Source: Takakia lepidozioides (taxonomy: Eukaryota; Streptophyta; Takakiopsida; Takakiales; Takakiaceae). From it: a DNA stretch of 60,000 nucleotides. The number at the start of each line of letters is the position of its first letter. The first letter of the stretch is position 1. The stretch covers positions 9,364,001 to 9,424,000 of the forward strand of contig CM060732.1 of the NCBI GenBank assembly GCA_030704615.1, written 5' to 3'. A model generated the notes under the pieces. It was not told where the DNA came from and searched no databases. It worked only from the letters and a program-made list of their open reading frames with translations. Position numbers and translations under genes: made by a program. This document shows positions 22,130 through 33,844 of the stretch, in pieces.

Positions 22130-25100
22130 ATGGCTTCCTCTGAAGCGGAGTTCTTCTCTGACGACAAACCAGTGCCGTTCTCCCAGGAAGTCCTTGACAA
22201 TGGATTTGCAATTGTTCTGGAACATGTCTTGGCTACCTGTTTTCAGCTTCAGAATGGCTCCATCTTTTTGGAGAAAGAGGTGTACGATCTGAAAGGGAAG
22301 TTGTTGAAATACTCTTTCCAAAACCGTGATGAGACGGCTCATGTCAGCCAGTGGAGAGTGCGCCCTGGTCGATACAGAGTACTTGGAGAGCCTCGGCAAA
22401 AGTCCCTTGGGTCATATGTGACGCCCGGGACTGCTGCTTCGGTCGTTGAAGACAAGAGGGAGGTGGTGGTGAAAAAAGAACAGACGTCCTCCACTCCAAT
22501 CGTTGAGCTTTCGGATTCGTCCGATGATGACATAAGTGAAATTCCAAATCCAGTCCTTCCTACTGTGGTTGGAGAAGCTGATGAAGAAGAGATTTGTAGT
22601 GTCATTCCAAAATTACGGGCGATGGGAGGAATGGCTGGATTCAAAAGTGAGTTGCGAGGAATTGATTGGGAATCTTTGAAGCAGGTGCCTGTGAAGTTCT
22701 TGCCAGAGACTTTTGATGGTGATATCCTATTCGAGCTGCCTCCTCCTCCGTGAGTTGGAGGTATAACAATCATGATGCATGGAATGGACAAGAAACACGA
22801 CGGGCACCCGTGGTGCAGAACAAAAACATCCAATTTTCGAATGATGACAAGCTTGTTTTCAGGAGAACAGTTTGCAATGGACACCTTAGGTGTGATAATT
22901 TGAATTGCAGACACTTTCTTCAGTCTGGAGTTCATAATCAAAGCGAATGGGAGGGTCTGGCCGAAAATCCATTTCAACCTGGGACTGCCCCACCATCGGC
23001 AAACACTTTCGTCTGCAAATTCTGCAAACTTGTGCCATCCTGCTTGGCGCTCTGCGGAGCAAGAATGTACTGTGTTGTCCACCGTTTGAAAACAATGACA
23101 AGAGCTTGTGTGCATTTCGGATTCCATAACCATCCTGTCTTGAAGGGGGATTACAGGGAGAGTGTTGAGACAGTATCGAGGTTGATTAAACAAGAGTTCG
23201 GGAGAAACCCATCCGCAACAACATCTGCAATTGCTCTTGGCGCAAGCAAGTCCTTCTTGGAAAGCCATATTTTGAGTGAAGGGGATTCTGTGGGGACTAA
23301 ACTTGACGGTGCAGCATTGGACCTGGTCATGGATCATTTCTCCACTTTGAGTTCACCTAACATTCGACATCAGATCAATGCATTAAGAATGGGCTCTGGT
23401 ATCAGAGGCTACATAGACAACATTTTGGAGTTGAAACGAGTGAGCAAGTACGATTACATCCAGGACAATGTATTCCCAGGTCAAGGTGCCATCAAAGTTT
23501 TTCTTTTCAAAATGTCGACTGTTGGGGAGGGCAGTGGGGTTAGCCTCGTGAAGCGGATGCAGAAGACTGGGGACTTGCAGAACTGTTTTCTTATGTTTGA
23601 TCATGTGAAATGAGTGAAGGATTGGACGACAATGGCTTGTCATGTCTACGATCCAGTGTACCAACAAGTTATGACAATTGCAATTTGTGACATGCAATCC
23701 GAGGATACGGAATCCCAGAAGCTCATGTGGAATTCCCTGATACGTGTCATGGGCTGCCATCTCCAAATTTCGCAGGTTTCATGGCGGATGGTGCTCAAGC
23801 AAATTTCAATGCTGTTCGTATTGTCTTCGGATCGGGCGACCCAAAAGTGCCAATGCGAGGAAGAGAGCGTACATGTCTATTCCATTGGACACAATCTCTG
23901 GAAAAACATACAAAGTCGGACATCAAACCAAAGATGCAGACTCAGCACCGTAAATTGTGCAATGAGTACAAAGATACTAGAACAATGAAGGAGGCGGACA
24001 CTTTGTTCCAGACAATTCGTGCCTGGTGGTTCTCTTCTGGAGCTGCATCACTTGAGAGTATGAGAGCATTGGAAGATTTGCTGGCGTTTTGGCACTTCCG
24101 GTATAGACAATGGGGAGCAGCCATGCCAGTGGTACGAGACTTATATTTCTTGCTTTTTATTCATACATTTACTTTCCATTTTATTGTGTCCTTGCTTTCT
24201 TTATGTTGTTTTCTGTTCACTGTTTTGAAGTGTGGTTCTCCACTTTGGAGAACATGTCCATTGAGGAAATGGCGGACATGCCATCTTGCAATTTGGCAGA
24301 AACTGTGCACAACGCATGGTTGCAGCAGTCTGGGAAACGAGGTCGGGATTTGTATGTGGCAACAACAGATGATTTGATACGTGCCTTGCAACAACAAACC
24401 CGATACCATGATTTCTTGCGAGGTGGGGTTGGTGGCAAGGGTCCGGACAAATGGGAGTTGATGTTGCGTGCTGCAAACAGATCTGGGGATCCAATCAAGA
24501 TAGCATGGGCGGTGAGCATGTATGCCCAGGGAATGCCACTTGTTTCTAGAGTTCCACATCTTGAATGGGAGGAGAGATTCGGCTCCTGTAAGAGGAAATT
24601 GAACACTCCACCTGGTTCGGATTCCAATTCGCACAGGGCAGACCGTGATAACTTCTCGAAGCCTCGTGTTCCCCTGCATGACAGCTCCATGTCCGGAACC
24701 TCCAACAAAGTTTTTCTTTTCAAAATGTTGACTGTTGGGGAGGGCAGTGGGGTTAGCCTCGTGAAGCGGATGCAGAAGACTGGGGACTTGCAGAACTGTT
24801 TTCTTATGTTTGATCATGTGAAATGAGTGAAGGATTGGACGACAATGGCTTGTCATGTCTACGATCCAGTGTACCAACAAGTTATGACAATTGCAGTTTG
24901 TGACATGCAATCCGAGGATACGGAATCCCAGAAGCTCATGTGGAATTCCCTGATACGTGTCATGGGCTGCCATCTCCAAATTTCGCAGGTTTCATGGCGG
25001 ATAGTGCTCAAGCAAATTTCAATGCTGTTCGTATTGTCTTCGGATCGGGCGACCCAAAAGTGCCAATGCGAGGAAAAGAGCGTACATGTCTATTCCATTG

Positions 25101-26841
25101 GACACAATCTCTGGAAAAACATACAAAGTCGGACATCAAACCAGAGATGCAGACTCAGCACCGTAAATTGTGCAAAGAGTACAAAGATGCTAGAACAATG
25201 AAGGAGGCGGATACTTTGTTCCAAACAATTCGTGCTTGGTGGTTCTCTTCTGGAGCTGCATCACTTGAGAGTATGAGAGCATTGGAAGATTGGCTGGCGT
25301 TTTGGCACTTCCGGTATAGACAGTGGGGAGCAGCCATACCAGTGGTACGAGGCTTATATTTCTTGCTTTTTATTCATACATTTACTTTCCATTTTATTGT
25401 GTCCTTGCTTTCTTTATGTTGTTTTCTGTTCACTGTTTTGAAGTGTGGTTCTCCACTTTGCAGAACATGTCCATTGAGGAAATGGCGGACATGCCATCTT
25501 GCAATTTGGCAAAAACTGTGCACAACGCATGGTTGCAGCAGTCTGGGAAACGAGGTCGGGATTTGTATGTGGCAACAACAGATGATTTGATACGTGCCTT
25601 GCAACAACAAACCCGATACCGTGATTTCTTGCGAGGTGGGGTTGGTGGCAAGGGTCCGGACAAATGGGAGTTGATGTTGCGTGCTGCAAACAGATCTGGG
25701 GATCCAATCAAGATAGCACGGGTGGTGAGCATGTATGCCCAGGGAACGCCACTTGTTTCTAGAGTTCCACATCTTGAAGGGGAGGAGAGATTCGGCTCCT
25801 GTAAGAGGAAATTGAACACTCCACCTGGTTCGGATTCCGATTCGCACAGGGCAAACCGTGATAACTTCTCGAAGCCTCGTGTTCCCCTGCATGACAGCTC
25901 CATGTCCGGAACCTCCATTGTGGAGGAACCTCCAACACAACGGCAAGCTCCAGCATCAAACAGTGCCACTAAAATGGTGCAGGAGAGAAACAACCCCCTT
26001 GATGTGCTTGAGTCCGCATGCCCCGACCACATTTGGCACATAGAATGCACAAGTGTAGGGTCTCGTGTGAAATGTACAGCGATCAGGGCAACTAATTTTG
26101 AGAAGTGCACTTCATCTATATCCAGAGGTGGTGCCCAAACTCCTGCTCCGACTTTCACGGGTTTGATGCGTCCATACGGTCAACCAGAAGCCCAGAACCA
26201 CAAGTTCTGGTTCTGCGCAAATGATTGTGCCAGATGTGTGCATGGAACTGTGCGTCCTTCCGTAGTGATGAAGCCATCTCCTCCAACCGTTTGGCCCGTG
26301 AAGGTGGGAACACATCTCAGATTTCAGGAGATTGAAATGCTGGAGGAGGCAGGCTTTTCCCTTGCGAGACAACCCCAATTCCATGCATGTGCTACTACTT
26401 CTGCGTCCTCCCGGGTCCCACCGGCAAATCCTGACTTGTGGCCAACCAAAGGAGATGGAAAGCTCGTTCGGCGTTTCCCTCCAACCGCTGAACACTTTGG
26501 CAAAGTGGAGAATGCTCCAAGCTCGTGTTGGAAGCACCACGGAAGTACCCGATCCAGGATATGGTCGGGTATTCACAATCATCACTTCCACATCTGCTGT
26601 TCATGACAGGACCTACGACATCACGGTTTCCAATTTCCCCAATTGCACATGTCCTGATTTTGTGAATATGCTATCAACCAGTTTGGGCAAGAGAGGTAAA
26701 TTCATACCCTGCAAACATTTGTATTTCATATTTTTGAAGAGGATGGTTTGCGATCCCAAACGTGACAACTTCATTCACCAGGCCACTATGAGTTTCAACG
26801 AGGTCGATACTCTATTGCAGCGGGATACAACACATGGGTAG
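22130..26841 (+). pseudogene. MULE-type transposase with SWIM zinc finger, copy B gene 1, internally duplicated
   Basis: The start is ATG 22130 (MASSEAEFF). Blocks in order: an N-terminal domain with GSIFLEKEVYDLKGK; an acidic linker with ELSDSSDDD; FELPPPP followed by TGA; a Cys-rich FAR1-like region (22900-23100); a helical block to FPGQG (23483); the transposase core with FMADGAQANFNAVR and a C/H motif TCLFHW; an intron with donor GTACGA near 24130; the block MPSCNLAETVH; and a C-terminal SWIM finger (CTCPDF ... CKHLYFIF, 26646-26730) ending at TAG 26839-26841. A 1213-bp segment spanning the core is tandemly duplicated (see repeat entry). It is a pseudogene: TGA after FDHVK in both repeats, frameshifts near 22850, 23740 and 24950, and one near 26550. 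Normal family proteins of this type run to 700-900 residues, which fits the single-copy length. Confidence 0.75.
23503..25923 (+). repeat. 1213-bp tandem duplication inside copy B gene 1
   Basis: Two head-to-tail units (about 23503-24710 and 24711-25923) are offset by exactly 1213 bp along their whole length, with no indels seen and about two dozen substitutions, mostly transitions. Both carry the same TGA after FDHVK, so that lesion is older than the duplication. The junction shows short shared text (CAAAG). Confidence 0.95.
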
Positions 26842-27352
26842 CATCAACTATGCAATGTGGTATGTGGACGACCATGATTTGAAATGCGTAATTCACATCA
26901 ATTCGTCGGCGGTGCAATGATATGGCCTCCAACTATACGGAGTGAGCTCTGAGTGGCAACTTTTAAAAGCACATTTGTCATTGCATCGTTCGAAGTCTAC
27001 ATGTCTTACTGTCGCTATGCACTACAATCATCTTTTGAAGATGATCCTAACTCTCATTGTTATTTGAGGAGGGAGGAAGGTCTTCCCGTGGCAGCCTCTA
27101 TGGCGCACACTTTGTGAGGATATTTTCTCGTCCTCATAATTGTAAAAGTGAAACAAGCATTTATAACTGCACAATGTTGGATGCTACAATTGTAGGCCTC
27201 ATGGTAGTCTTGATTCTATTTAGGCAAGATTTCCTGCATTAATTCCACGGTCATAGGACCATCCTCGGTTATAGGCGGCGCATGTTAATGCTGATGTGGC
27301 AGATGACGGATAGTGCCATGTCATCATTTGCCACCACATCAGCATGCTGACA
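26842..27352. other. 3' flank of copy B and spacer before copy C
   Basis: No gene is seen. A weak palindrome-like TCGTCGGCGGTGCA lies near 26901. The phrase CCACGGTCATAGGA near 27247 recurs at about 40980, suggesting a shared repeat or terminus fragment. Confidence 0.3.
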
Positions 27353-27411
27353 TGCTCACGCCACGTCACTCCTGCGTGAGCATACGCTCACGCGCTCACG
27401 CCATTGCGTCG
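27353..27411 (+). repeat. Candidate left terminal inverted repeat of copy C
   Basis: This segment contains GCTCACGCCACGTCA, GTGAGCATACGCTCAC and CGCCATTGCGTCG (27399-27411). The last two recur in inverse orientation at 32863-32878 (one mismatch) and 32830-32842 (exact). The pair brackets copy C and may be its terminal inverted repeats. Target-site duplications were not resolved. Confidence 0.45.
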
Positions 27412-27434
27412 TTGCCGACCACCCGAAGCGTGCA

Positions 27435-27516
27435 ACATAGTCGCCACCGACTATGTTCCTGCACCGACAAAATGAATTGCCCCACCACTGTTGGTAATAG
27501 TCGTTACCGACTATTA
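27435..27516. repeat. Two TAGTCG...CGACTA palindromes, left flank of copy C
   Basis: Near-perfect palindromes lie at 27435-27456 (core ATAGTCGCCACCGACTAT) and 27495-27516 (core ATAGTCGTTACCGACTAT). They match the class found in copy A flanks and in an intron of copy C. Confidence 0.75.
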
Positions 27517-27710
27517 CTCGGCGACTGCTCAAAGGTGGTGTTCTATGAAAGACATACCGTGGGCTTACACTTATCATTTTAATCCTTTGCGAACATTTTA
27601 ACCAAAAACTTCATGGCATGCGTTTCAATTGAAGATGGTAAACCCACCTGTGGTTCGCCAACATCTCCAATTTGCAATGGAATTCGATTGAGGCAAGTAC
27701 TCCATTTTTA

Positions 27711-30700
27711 TTAAAAAAAATTGAATGGCCCGGCCGGCCCAACGCATCTCCGGACTTCAATTTTTGTCTTTGCATCCCCCTTGCAGAACATCACAACGCA
27801 CCCTTTGTCTTTCAATATGGAGGATGCCAGTGCCAATGCATGAGGAACTGTATCCTTGCTCTTGTTGTTCCAACTTGCAACAACATTGTCTCGGCCACTA
27901 CCTTTGACAACTTGCCCATCGGGGAGGTCAATTATAACCAAATCCGCCCCTGCTTTCGTCCCCCTTGGCAAACCGTGTGAAGGGTCAGTTGGTACGTGCC
28001 TTTCAAGAAACGCGTCAATTTCCCCCCTCGGCTCCGGCCAACTACTGGACGACCCTTTTGTGGCCAATCTGCGGATGACTAATTGAAACCAATTGCACTT
28101 TAAGCATTTGACCTCAATGTTTGCAACCCCCTCTCGCAAGGCTACTGCTTCGTACAGCAGCACAGATGCAAGCTGCAGCACCCTGCCCTCATTGCCTCCT
28201 GCCCCGAATGTTAACGTGCGAGCAGACCTATTCCTCCGCTCCACTTGGAAATTATGCAAGGCTTGGGTAAAATGTCCGTAAGCTGGGTTCTCATGCCTGT
28301 TTGCACCGTCTGTCTCATCAACACCCTCCATACTCGTGTTGCCTCCACGCCTTGTGCCCGGGGGGGTGACTTGTACTGTGTTGGTGTTTTTTTTCGATTT
28401 CTGCTTCCTTTTCCTCTGTTTTTTTGTTGCGACTGCTGCCTGTAGAGCCGTGTTCGCTTCTTCTATTGGGGCTGCAGCAACATCGGCAGCCTCCTCGGCA
28501 CCTTCCTCCGTCAAGGGCTCCATATTTGTTGATGCCGGCAGTTCATGATTCGTGTACTTCTTGTACAATTCAGCCTCCTCTTCAGGAGTAAAATTCGGTG
28601 GCAAGTCGAGCCACCAGAAGCACGGTAGATGTGATGCTTTCACGTATATGCCCAACTGCCTTCCGTTGTACATTGCGCAGTCACCCTGCTGACTAGCCCA
28701 CTATGTGACCATGGCCAGCATACACTTTATGTGCTTGTTGGCGAGCAAGTAGAAATTGAGATACCTACAAAATTGTACGAGACACGTGTTAATGTTCGGA
28801 ACCTCCGCACTCCACCATGACTAAACATTTGCACAAATGTAAATTGATGGAACTTTGATAACTATTCAAACCTGTAAACAATTCGACGGGCCGGTAGAGT
28901 CCCCCCTGGCTGCTCAGTAATCTGCCAGCTTCGAGCAGGGCCGTCCTTCATCTCGCTCCAAAACAATTCCCTCCAATACTTTATACGGAAATCGTCCACC
29001 CAATCTGACAGAGACCTTACAGATGGTGCTTCCTCCCGGGTTGGTAGCTGCAAGAAACCCTTTTGAATGAGCCACTCCAACTGCCGTTGAGCTTCCTCCT
29101 TTTGCTGCATCCGGAGTTTACAAATCAGAATGGGTCTCACAAATGAATATATAAAACGTCATGATGTATGTTTGGCTGCTTACCTGGAACCACCATGTCA
29201 TCTTGTCCAACCATAAGCCGAAGACCACATCTGTTGGCGCCTTCGGAAATTTGACATCTTTCCTAATCCCAGGGTCGGAATTCCATATCTTCAACCATGC
29301 AACCTTCTCCGCAGCTGTAACCTCACTGGTGGCCAACATCTGCAACTTCTCTAATGTCATCTCGGGCTTCTGGTTGACAGACAATTTCTTGTAATGCGCG
29401 GTTATCTCCAAGGGAACTCAGCACCCAAAGCTGGGTCACAGATAAACGAATATTTTGCAATTTTGGTGTACCACTTCGTCCTATGCACTTGAAATTCAGT
29501 TGCAATGGCCTTCCTAATTAGCTATGTGGTTTCCGCCGTTGCGGGCAAGTGCGCATGGGCTTCTAAGCAGGCATTTCTAATTCTGTGGAATCCTTCTTGA
29601 CCCATGTACTCTATGAGAGCATCTTGTGGTATCGTCATCCAATTCCCATCCCGCTTGTTCAAGCACTTCTCGTACACTTCTGGTGGAAGTGATGATTCGT
29701 ATTGCTCGACTGGTGTCGTGGCGCATTTTTGGAAGTAAAAAAGCTTGTGTGGGAGCTCGGATGAGACGTTCCCACGATCTGTTACGCTGCACAAAGCACA
29801 CGACAACTTCTCATAGTCGGCAACAACTATGACATGAAACTACTCCTACATAGTCGGGCATCAACAAAGACAACTTCATACAATGTTCCACCCCTCCAAA
29901 TTCGTGTAGTCGGGAACGACTATACCACTTGAAATGAACAAGGGGTAAAAACTGTACGCAGTTTGCCATAGTCGGTCCCGACTATAACCTGGTACTCCTG
30001 CATGGGCAATGCGTTATGCTATTATTGACAACTACGTACTTGTTTAAGGGGTTGTGGAAGTGACAGAGAAGAAAAACGTTGTGGTTTCAACAATGCTCTT
30101 TTAATAACCACCGTTACTTCTCAATTCCGCGATGCACAAGTGCCCTCCCGTCCCTTTGGAAACAGTTATAGTCGTTCCCGACTATAAGGGTTTAAGCATA
30201 TATATGGAGATACTCCGTACACGGTGACCCATGCTCATGCACAAATTTCAACTTTGCTCATGTGAGCACAAATGCACGGACATACTTACACATTCAATAT
30301 GTTCATTGCACGCCGTATGAGGCCCAGATCGGAACTCCTGACATCGAGAATTTTTGCGTTCACACGGTAGTGCCAACTTGCATTATCAGCGTGCTGCTCC
30401 GAAATGGCCTCCATCCACGCGTACCACCTGTGATTGCCGTCGTAAATGTGTAGCCATTTGTTCGAAATGAACTCCCACTCTATGTTCCTTATGTCATCCT
30501 CAAATGCAGCATCCGCTGCTTGCCAATGCGGTGACCAATTTCCACGGTCTGTCGGTTGTATGTCCTGAGCTTGCCCACTGTCGTCATTTATTGAAAGCAA
30601 CAATGAAGCGAGGGCGTCGTTGTAGCGATCTGCCTCAAAGTAGAGCTTCAGCTCGGGTCGCTCGGCCATTCGCACAGCCGGGAGGGGCACAATGGGATTC

Positions 30701-31172
30701 GTGGAGGGGCCCCACCCTTCAGCAAGTGCGCAATGGAGCTCATAGTGTGGTTCATTGCACTAGTCATCAATGACAAAAGTGCTTGCTTGCGCATGACTGC
30801 AATGAAGACAACGTCTGCCACCCCATTCTCGTGCGCGGGATTGGAGTTACCACCTGCTTGGGCACTTGTTGCTGGACCTGGCGAGGCCCCGGTTGTTGAA
30901 ATGGGGGAAGGCGGAACGCGTTGCGCTTGACCTGCGGAGGTGCTGCTTGCACATATGGGGGATACAAGCACGGGATCCCCGGACATCGTGGCGGCTGTGG
31001 ACACCATCCCTGCCTCCTATGATGCGGCGGCCTTCTTCTGAAGTTTCCCACCCTTCCTTGGAGGTCTGCTCTCCGTGCTCTGTTGCGAGACAATAGTGCG
31101 AGTGCACAGCACCTTGCTGCAAGTGGCCGTTCCGAGGACGAAGTCATCCTCCTCATCCTGAACGTGCTCCAT
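27711..31172 (-). pseudogene. ParB-like / methyltransferase gene 2 of copy C, 3' truncated
   Basis: This gene reads leftwards from about ATG 31172 (MEHVQDEEDD). It keeps the ParB-like block (30690-30286) with IYDGNHRWYAWMEAI, then a block at 29806-29522, the helical block with LEKLQMLATS and AWLKIWNSD (29411-29150), a block ending RRIVYR (donor after 28872), and a last exon from 28765 to 27711. The last exon has a Lys/Arg-rich stretch (KKQRKRKQKSKK), motif IV-like DLVIIDLPDG and KGCVVMFCKGD. Motif I is absent because the frame ends at 27711 near the left palindromes. Damage includes TAG codons near 31015 and 28722 and frameshifts near 30690 and 29400. The conserved splice sites and motif order show it is the same gene as 7353-12932. 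No partner transposase gene is present in this copy. Confidence 0.65.
29812..30190. repeat. Palindrome array within an intron of copy C gene 2
   Basis: Five palindromes of the ATAGTCGGNNCCGACTAT type occur at about 29812, 29852, 29907, 29967 and 30167. They lie between the ParB exon and the next exon. The equivalent introns of copies A (8738-8855) and B (about 90 bp) are short and have none. Confidence 0.75.
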
Positions 31173-31777
31173 CGGCAGGAGACAAAGCTCGGCAGCAGAA
31201 CACGAAGGCGGACGGTCGGGAAGAGCAAAAAAAGGAGTGTTCCAGCGGATACTGTGGAGTAAAGGAAAAGGGCGCACTAATCCTCCGTGGCCCTCAACGG
31301 ATTCCTTCAAAAAATCGCCCGCAGTTGGGAGACACGTGCCCTCTCCCATTACGGTTTATGTGCTCCACGCGAGGTACCGCTCATTGTGTCCAAGTTTAAA
31401 TTTTGTTTACTAATGGATGGTACCATCCCATCAAATGTCATCCATCCATCATCCGCCATAACTTTTCATCTCTACATGTACTCCATAGCCTCGAAACTTA
31501 ATTTGTATATTCAGATATTCCTCTGTTTATTGTACAAATGTTGTACTATTTGTCTCTCATCGTCTCGAAAACAACCACTTTTGGATTTCCGTTAACATGT
31601 TTGTATCCTATTGGCGATAATTGAGTGCGGCCACTTATTGGACAATCGGGTCCGCGAGCGTCTGGGCCACACCCACCGATTTGGGTCTCATGGACTCCAT
31701 AGTCGGCGCCGATTATGTGGGTGTGAATTTAATTTGCTAGCGCTTAGCATACAAGGTAATGTTTCTCAAATGCTACG
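31173..31777. other. Upstream region of copy C gene 2
   Basis: No gene is recognised. One palindrome with core ATAGTCGGCGCCGATTAT sits at 31698-31717. This would be the divergent intergenic region if the partner transposase were present, but the sequence passes directly into the inverted 333-bp segment. Confidence 0.4.
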
Positions 31778-32110
31778 ATGGCAGTGCTCAGTACAATGGG
31801 CCCCCACTAGAGCCTACCTACCCCTTTTGTAATCCACCGTCACTCCCAACCCGAAACGCCATGGCGAGTTGTGCATTATGAGAAGGAAGGATGCACATTC
31901 CACACAAGTTCGCACACAATGGGGTTTTTATTCATATGTATGCATTTCAAATGAAGCACGCATACTATACTGAGGGTGCATGCAAATCCAAAGCGTTTTC
32001 CCTTATAAATACAACTTACGAAGTCAACGGCACTTCGACTGGCCTAAACACAAGCTCATGAGTCATCGGACATCTCCACGTAAAAAGGATTGCAGCCGTT
32101 CTTTGGCCCC
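31778..32110 (-). repeat. 333-bp segment, inverted copy of 14658-14990
   Basis: This is the reverse complement of 14658-14990 with few differences. The outer edge at 32110 abuts LINE sequence directly; the inner edge begins ATGGCAGTGCTCAG. It is part of an unrecognised repeated unit. Confidence 0.85.
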
Positions 32111-32829
32111 ATTGGAACGCGCATGGATCACAAGCCTTTCCTATCTCGAGTCGAACTCTCTCACCCAAAACAAAAAATTCCCATCCTCACTTACTTCAAA
32201 GAGCGCCACATTACTACCCTCACCTAACTTATCACAGCAACAGGTCGCCGACTTTTAAGGCCAAGTGAATTCACTACTAAATTCTCGCGTGCTATAACCA
32301 AAACTAGCCGGTACTTGCATCACCTCCGCACACTCTTCTGTCACCCATTCCAAGCCTGCACCCTTGATTGTGATCTTCCCTGCCCTTACTACCCACACAC
32401 AGCCCAAGATTTTCTCCCTCAATATAGGACCATCCCAACCACCTCCATTTACCAGAAGCTTTGCACATCAAACACCGCTAACACACCCGCATCTACGGAA
32501 CCTGATCCCCTTCCTCAAGTACTTGCCATGCAACATATTTTGCCAACCAGCAACTCTTTCCTATACTAACCTCCCCAGCCAGTACACGAGACACTCCCAC
32601 CCACCTCCCACTATCCCCCATAATGCCCCACCCTACCTCCCCGCATAACTCTGATAGCCCTGATGCCTATGTCATTGAAGCCATACTAGGTATTAAACCC
32701 AAACGTCAATTGACGCCTTCAGGGCCACTTGTGTTGACACATACTACCATTGCAAGTGGGCCGGCTACCCTGACGAAGACAACACATGGCAAATAGAAGA
32801 TGATATATTCGGCCCACATGATGATTCAG
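32111..32829 (+). pseudogene. LINE fragment with chromodomain, truncated at both ends
   Basis: The translation matches the LINE at 47.9-48.1 and 50.8-51.3 kb: HITTLTQLITATG, then TLFCH, LDCDLPC and LPQYRT, and finally a chromodomain (VIEAILGIK ... YYHCKWAGYPDEDNTW, 32665-32815). It needs several frame changes, so it is dead. This copy is continuous across the point where the 46.5-51.8 kb copy is interrupted, and so proves that the chromodomain belongs to the LINE. It ends abruptly near the right candidate terminal repeat of copy C. Confidence 0.65.
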
Positions 32830-32890
32830 CGACGCAATGGCGCGAGCGTAGCGTGTGAACGTGTGAGCGTACGCTCACGCCACGTCAGCG
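32830..32890 (-). repeat. Candidate right terminal inverted repeat of copy C
   Basis: CGACGCAATGGCG (32830-32842) and the perfect palindrome GTGAGCGTACGCTCAC (32863-32878) mirror 27353-27411. Downstream, GCCACGTCAGCGTGAGC extends the similarity. Confidence 0.45.
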
Positions 32891-33414
32891 TGAGCCCGTA
32901 CACCCGCCATGTCGGCATGAGCACATATCCCGCCACATCACCTTGGGCCCACGTAGCAAGTTACATAAGAAATGATGCCTATACCCGAGGGGCCTACAAT
33001 CGCAGACACCCTCCACACATATTCCAACACCTACCACATCTAAGCTGGACCCGGGTTTAAAATGAACCCGGGTCAAGGTCCGAGTTTTTGGTGATGGCAC
33101 GGGTCCGGATCCGGATAGGTAACCCGGACCCTAATCCGCCGGGTACCCGGGGTCAAAACTTGGACCCGCACAACAGTATCATCGATGTCGTCGATGATTA
33201 TCAAAAATTTATGATTCAGCAGGAAGCCATCCAGAAGTTTATGGAAGTATTATGGGTTGGATGCACCTCAAATCTGTGCTAATATTGGTGGGGCATGTCA
33301 TGCCTGAAATAAGATTGATTGCAAATGCAGATTGATGTCATTCAAGAAAGTGTTGCAATTAACCACCCAACAATCCAAATGCCAAACGCATTTATAATTT
33401 TTGTTTTAAACAAA
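32891..33414. other. Spacer with GC-rich palindromes
   Basis: No gene is seen. GACCCGGGTT and AACCCGGGTC (33050-33076) form a 10-bp stem around a 7-bp loop and are followed by several CCGGGT/ACCCGG repeats to 33160. The rest is AT-rich and featureless. Confidence 0.4.
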
Positions 33415-33800
33415 CACACCAGAAGTGATGATCGGTGCCGATCATCACATCTACCCAATTGCCAAATGCCAAATGCCAAATGCCAAAAAAAAACCAGAAG
33501 TGATCATCACATCCAAAATAAAAAACACCAAAAGTGATGATCGGCGCCGATCATCACATCTACCCAAATGCCAAATGCAAATGCCAAAAAAAAAAAACAG
33601 AAGTGATCATCACATCTCCAAAATAAAAAAACACGAGAAGTGATGATCGGGCCAATCATCACATCTACCCAAATGCCAAATGCATAAAACAAAAAACAGA
33701 AGTGATCATCACATCTAAAAAAAAAACACCATAAGTGATGATCGACGCCGATCATCGCATCCATCCAAAATGCCAAATGCAAATGCAAATGCGCAACCAA
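33415..33800. repeat. Two-tier palindrome array of MULE-like element D
   Basis: A unit of about 105 bp repeats three to four times. Each unit alternates a long palindrome (TGATGATCGGCGCCGATCATCA type, at about 33425, 33535, 33641, 33737) with a short one (GTGATCATCAC, at about 33500, 33604, 33702). Linkers are CCAAATGCCAAATGC and A-tracts. The array lies in the intron that follows the donor at 33844 of gene D. Confidence 0.85.
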
Positions 33801-33844
33801 CGATAGATTATAACTACAAGGAATCGTTGATTTAATGAGAGTAC

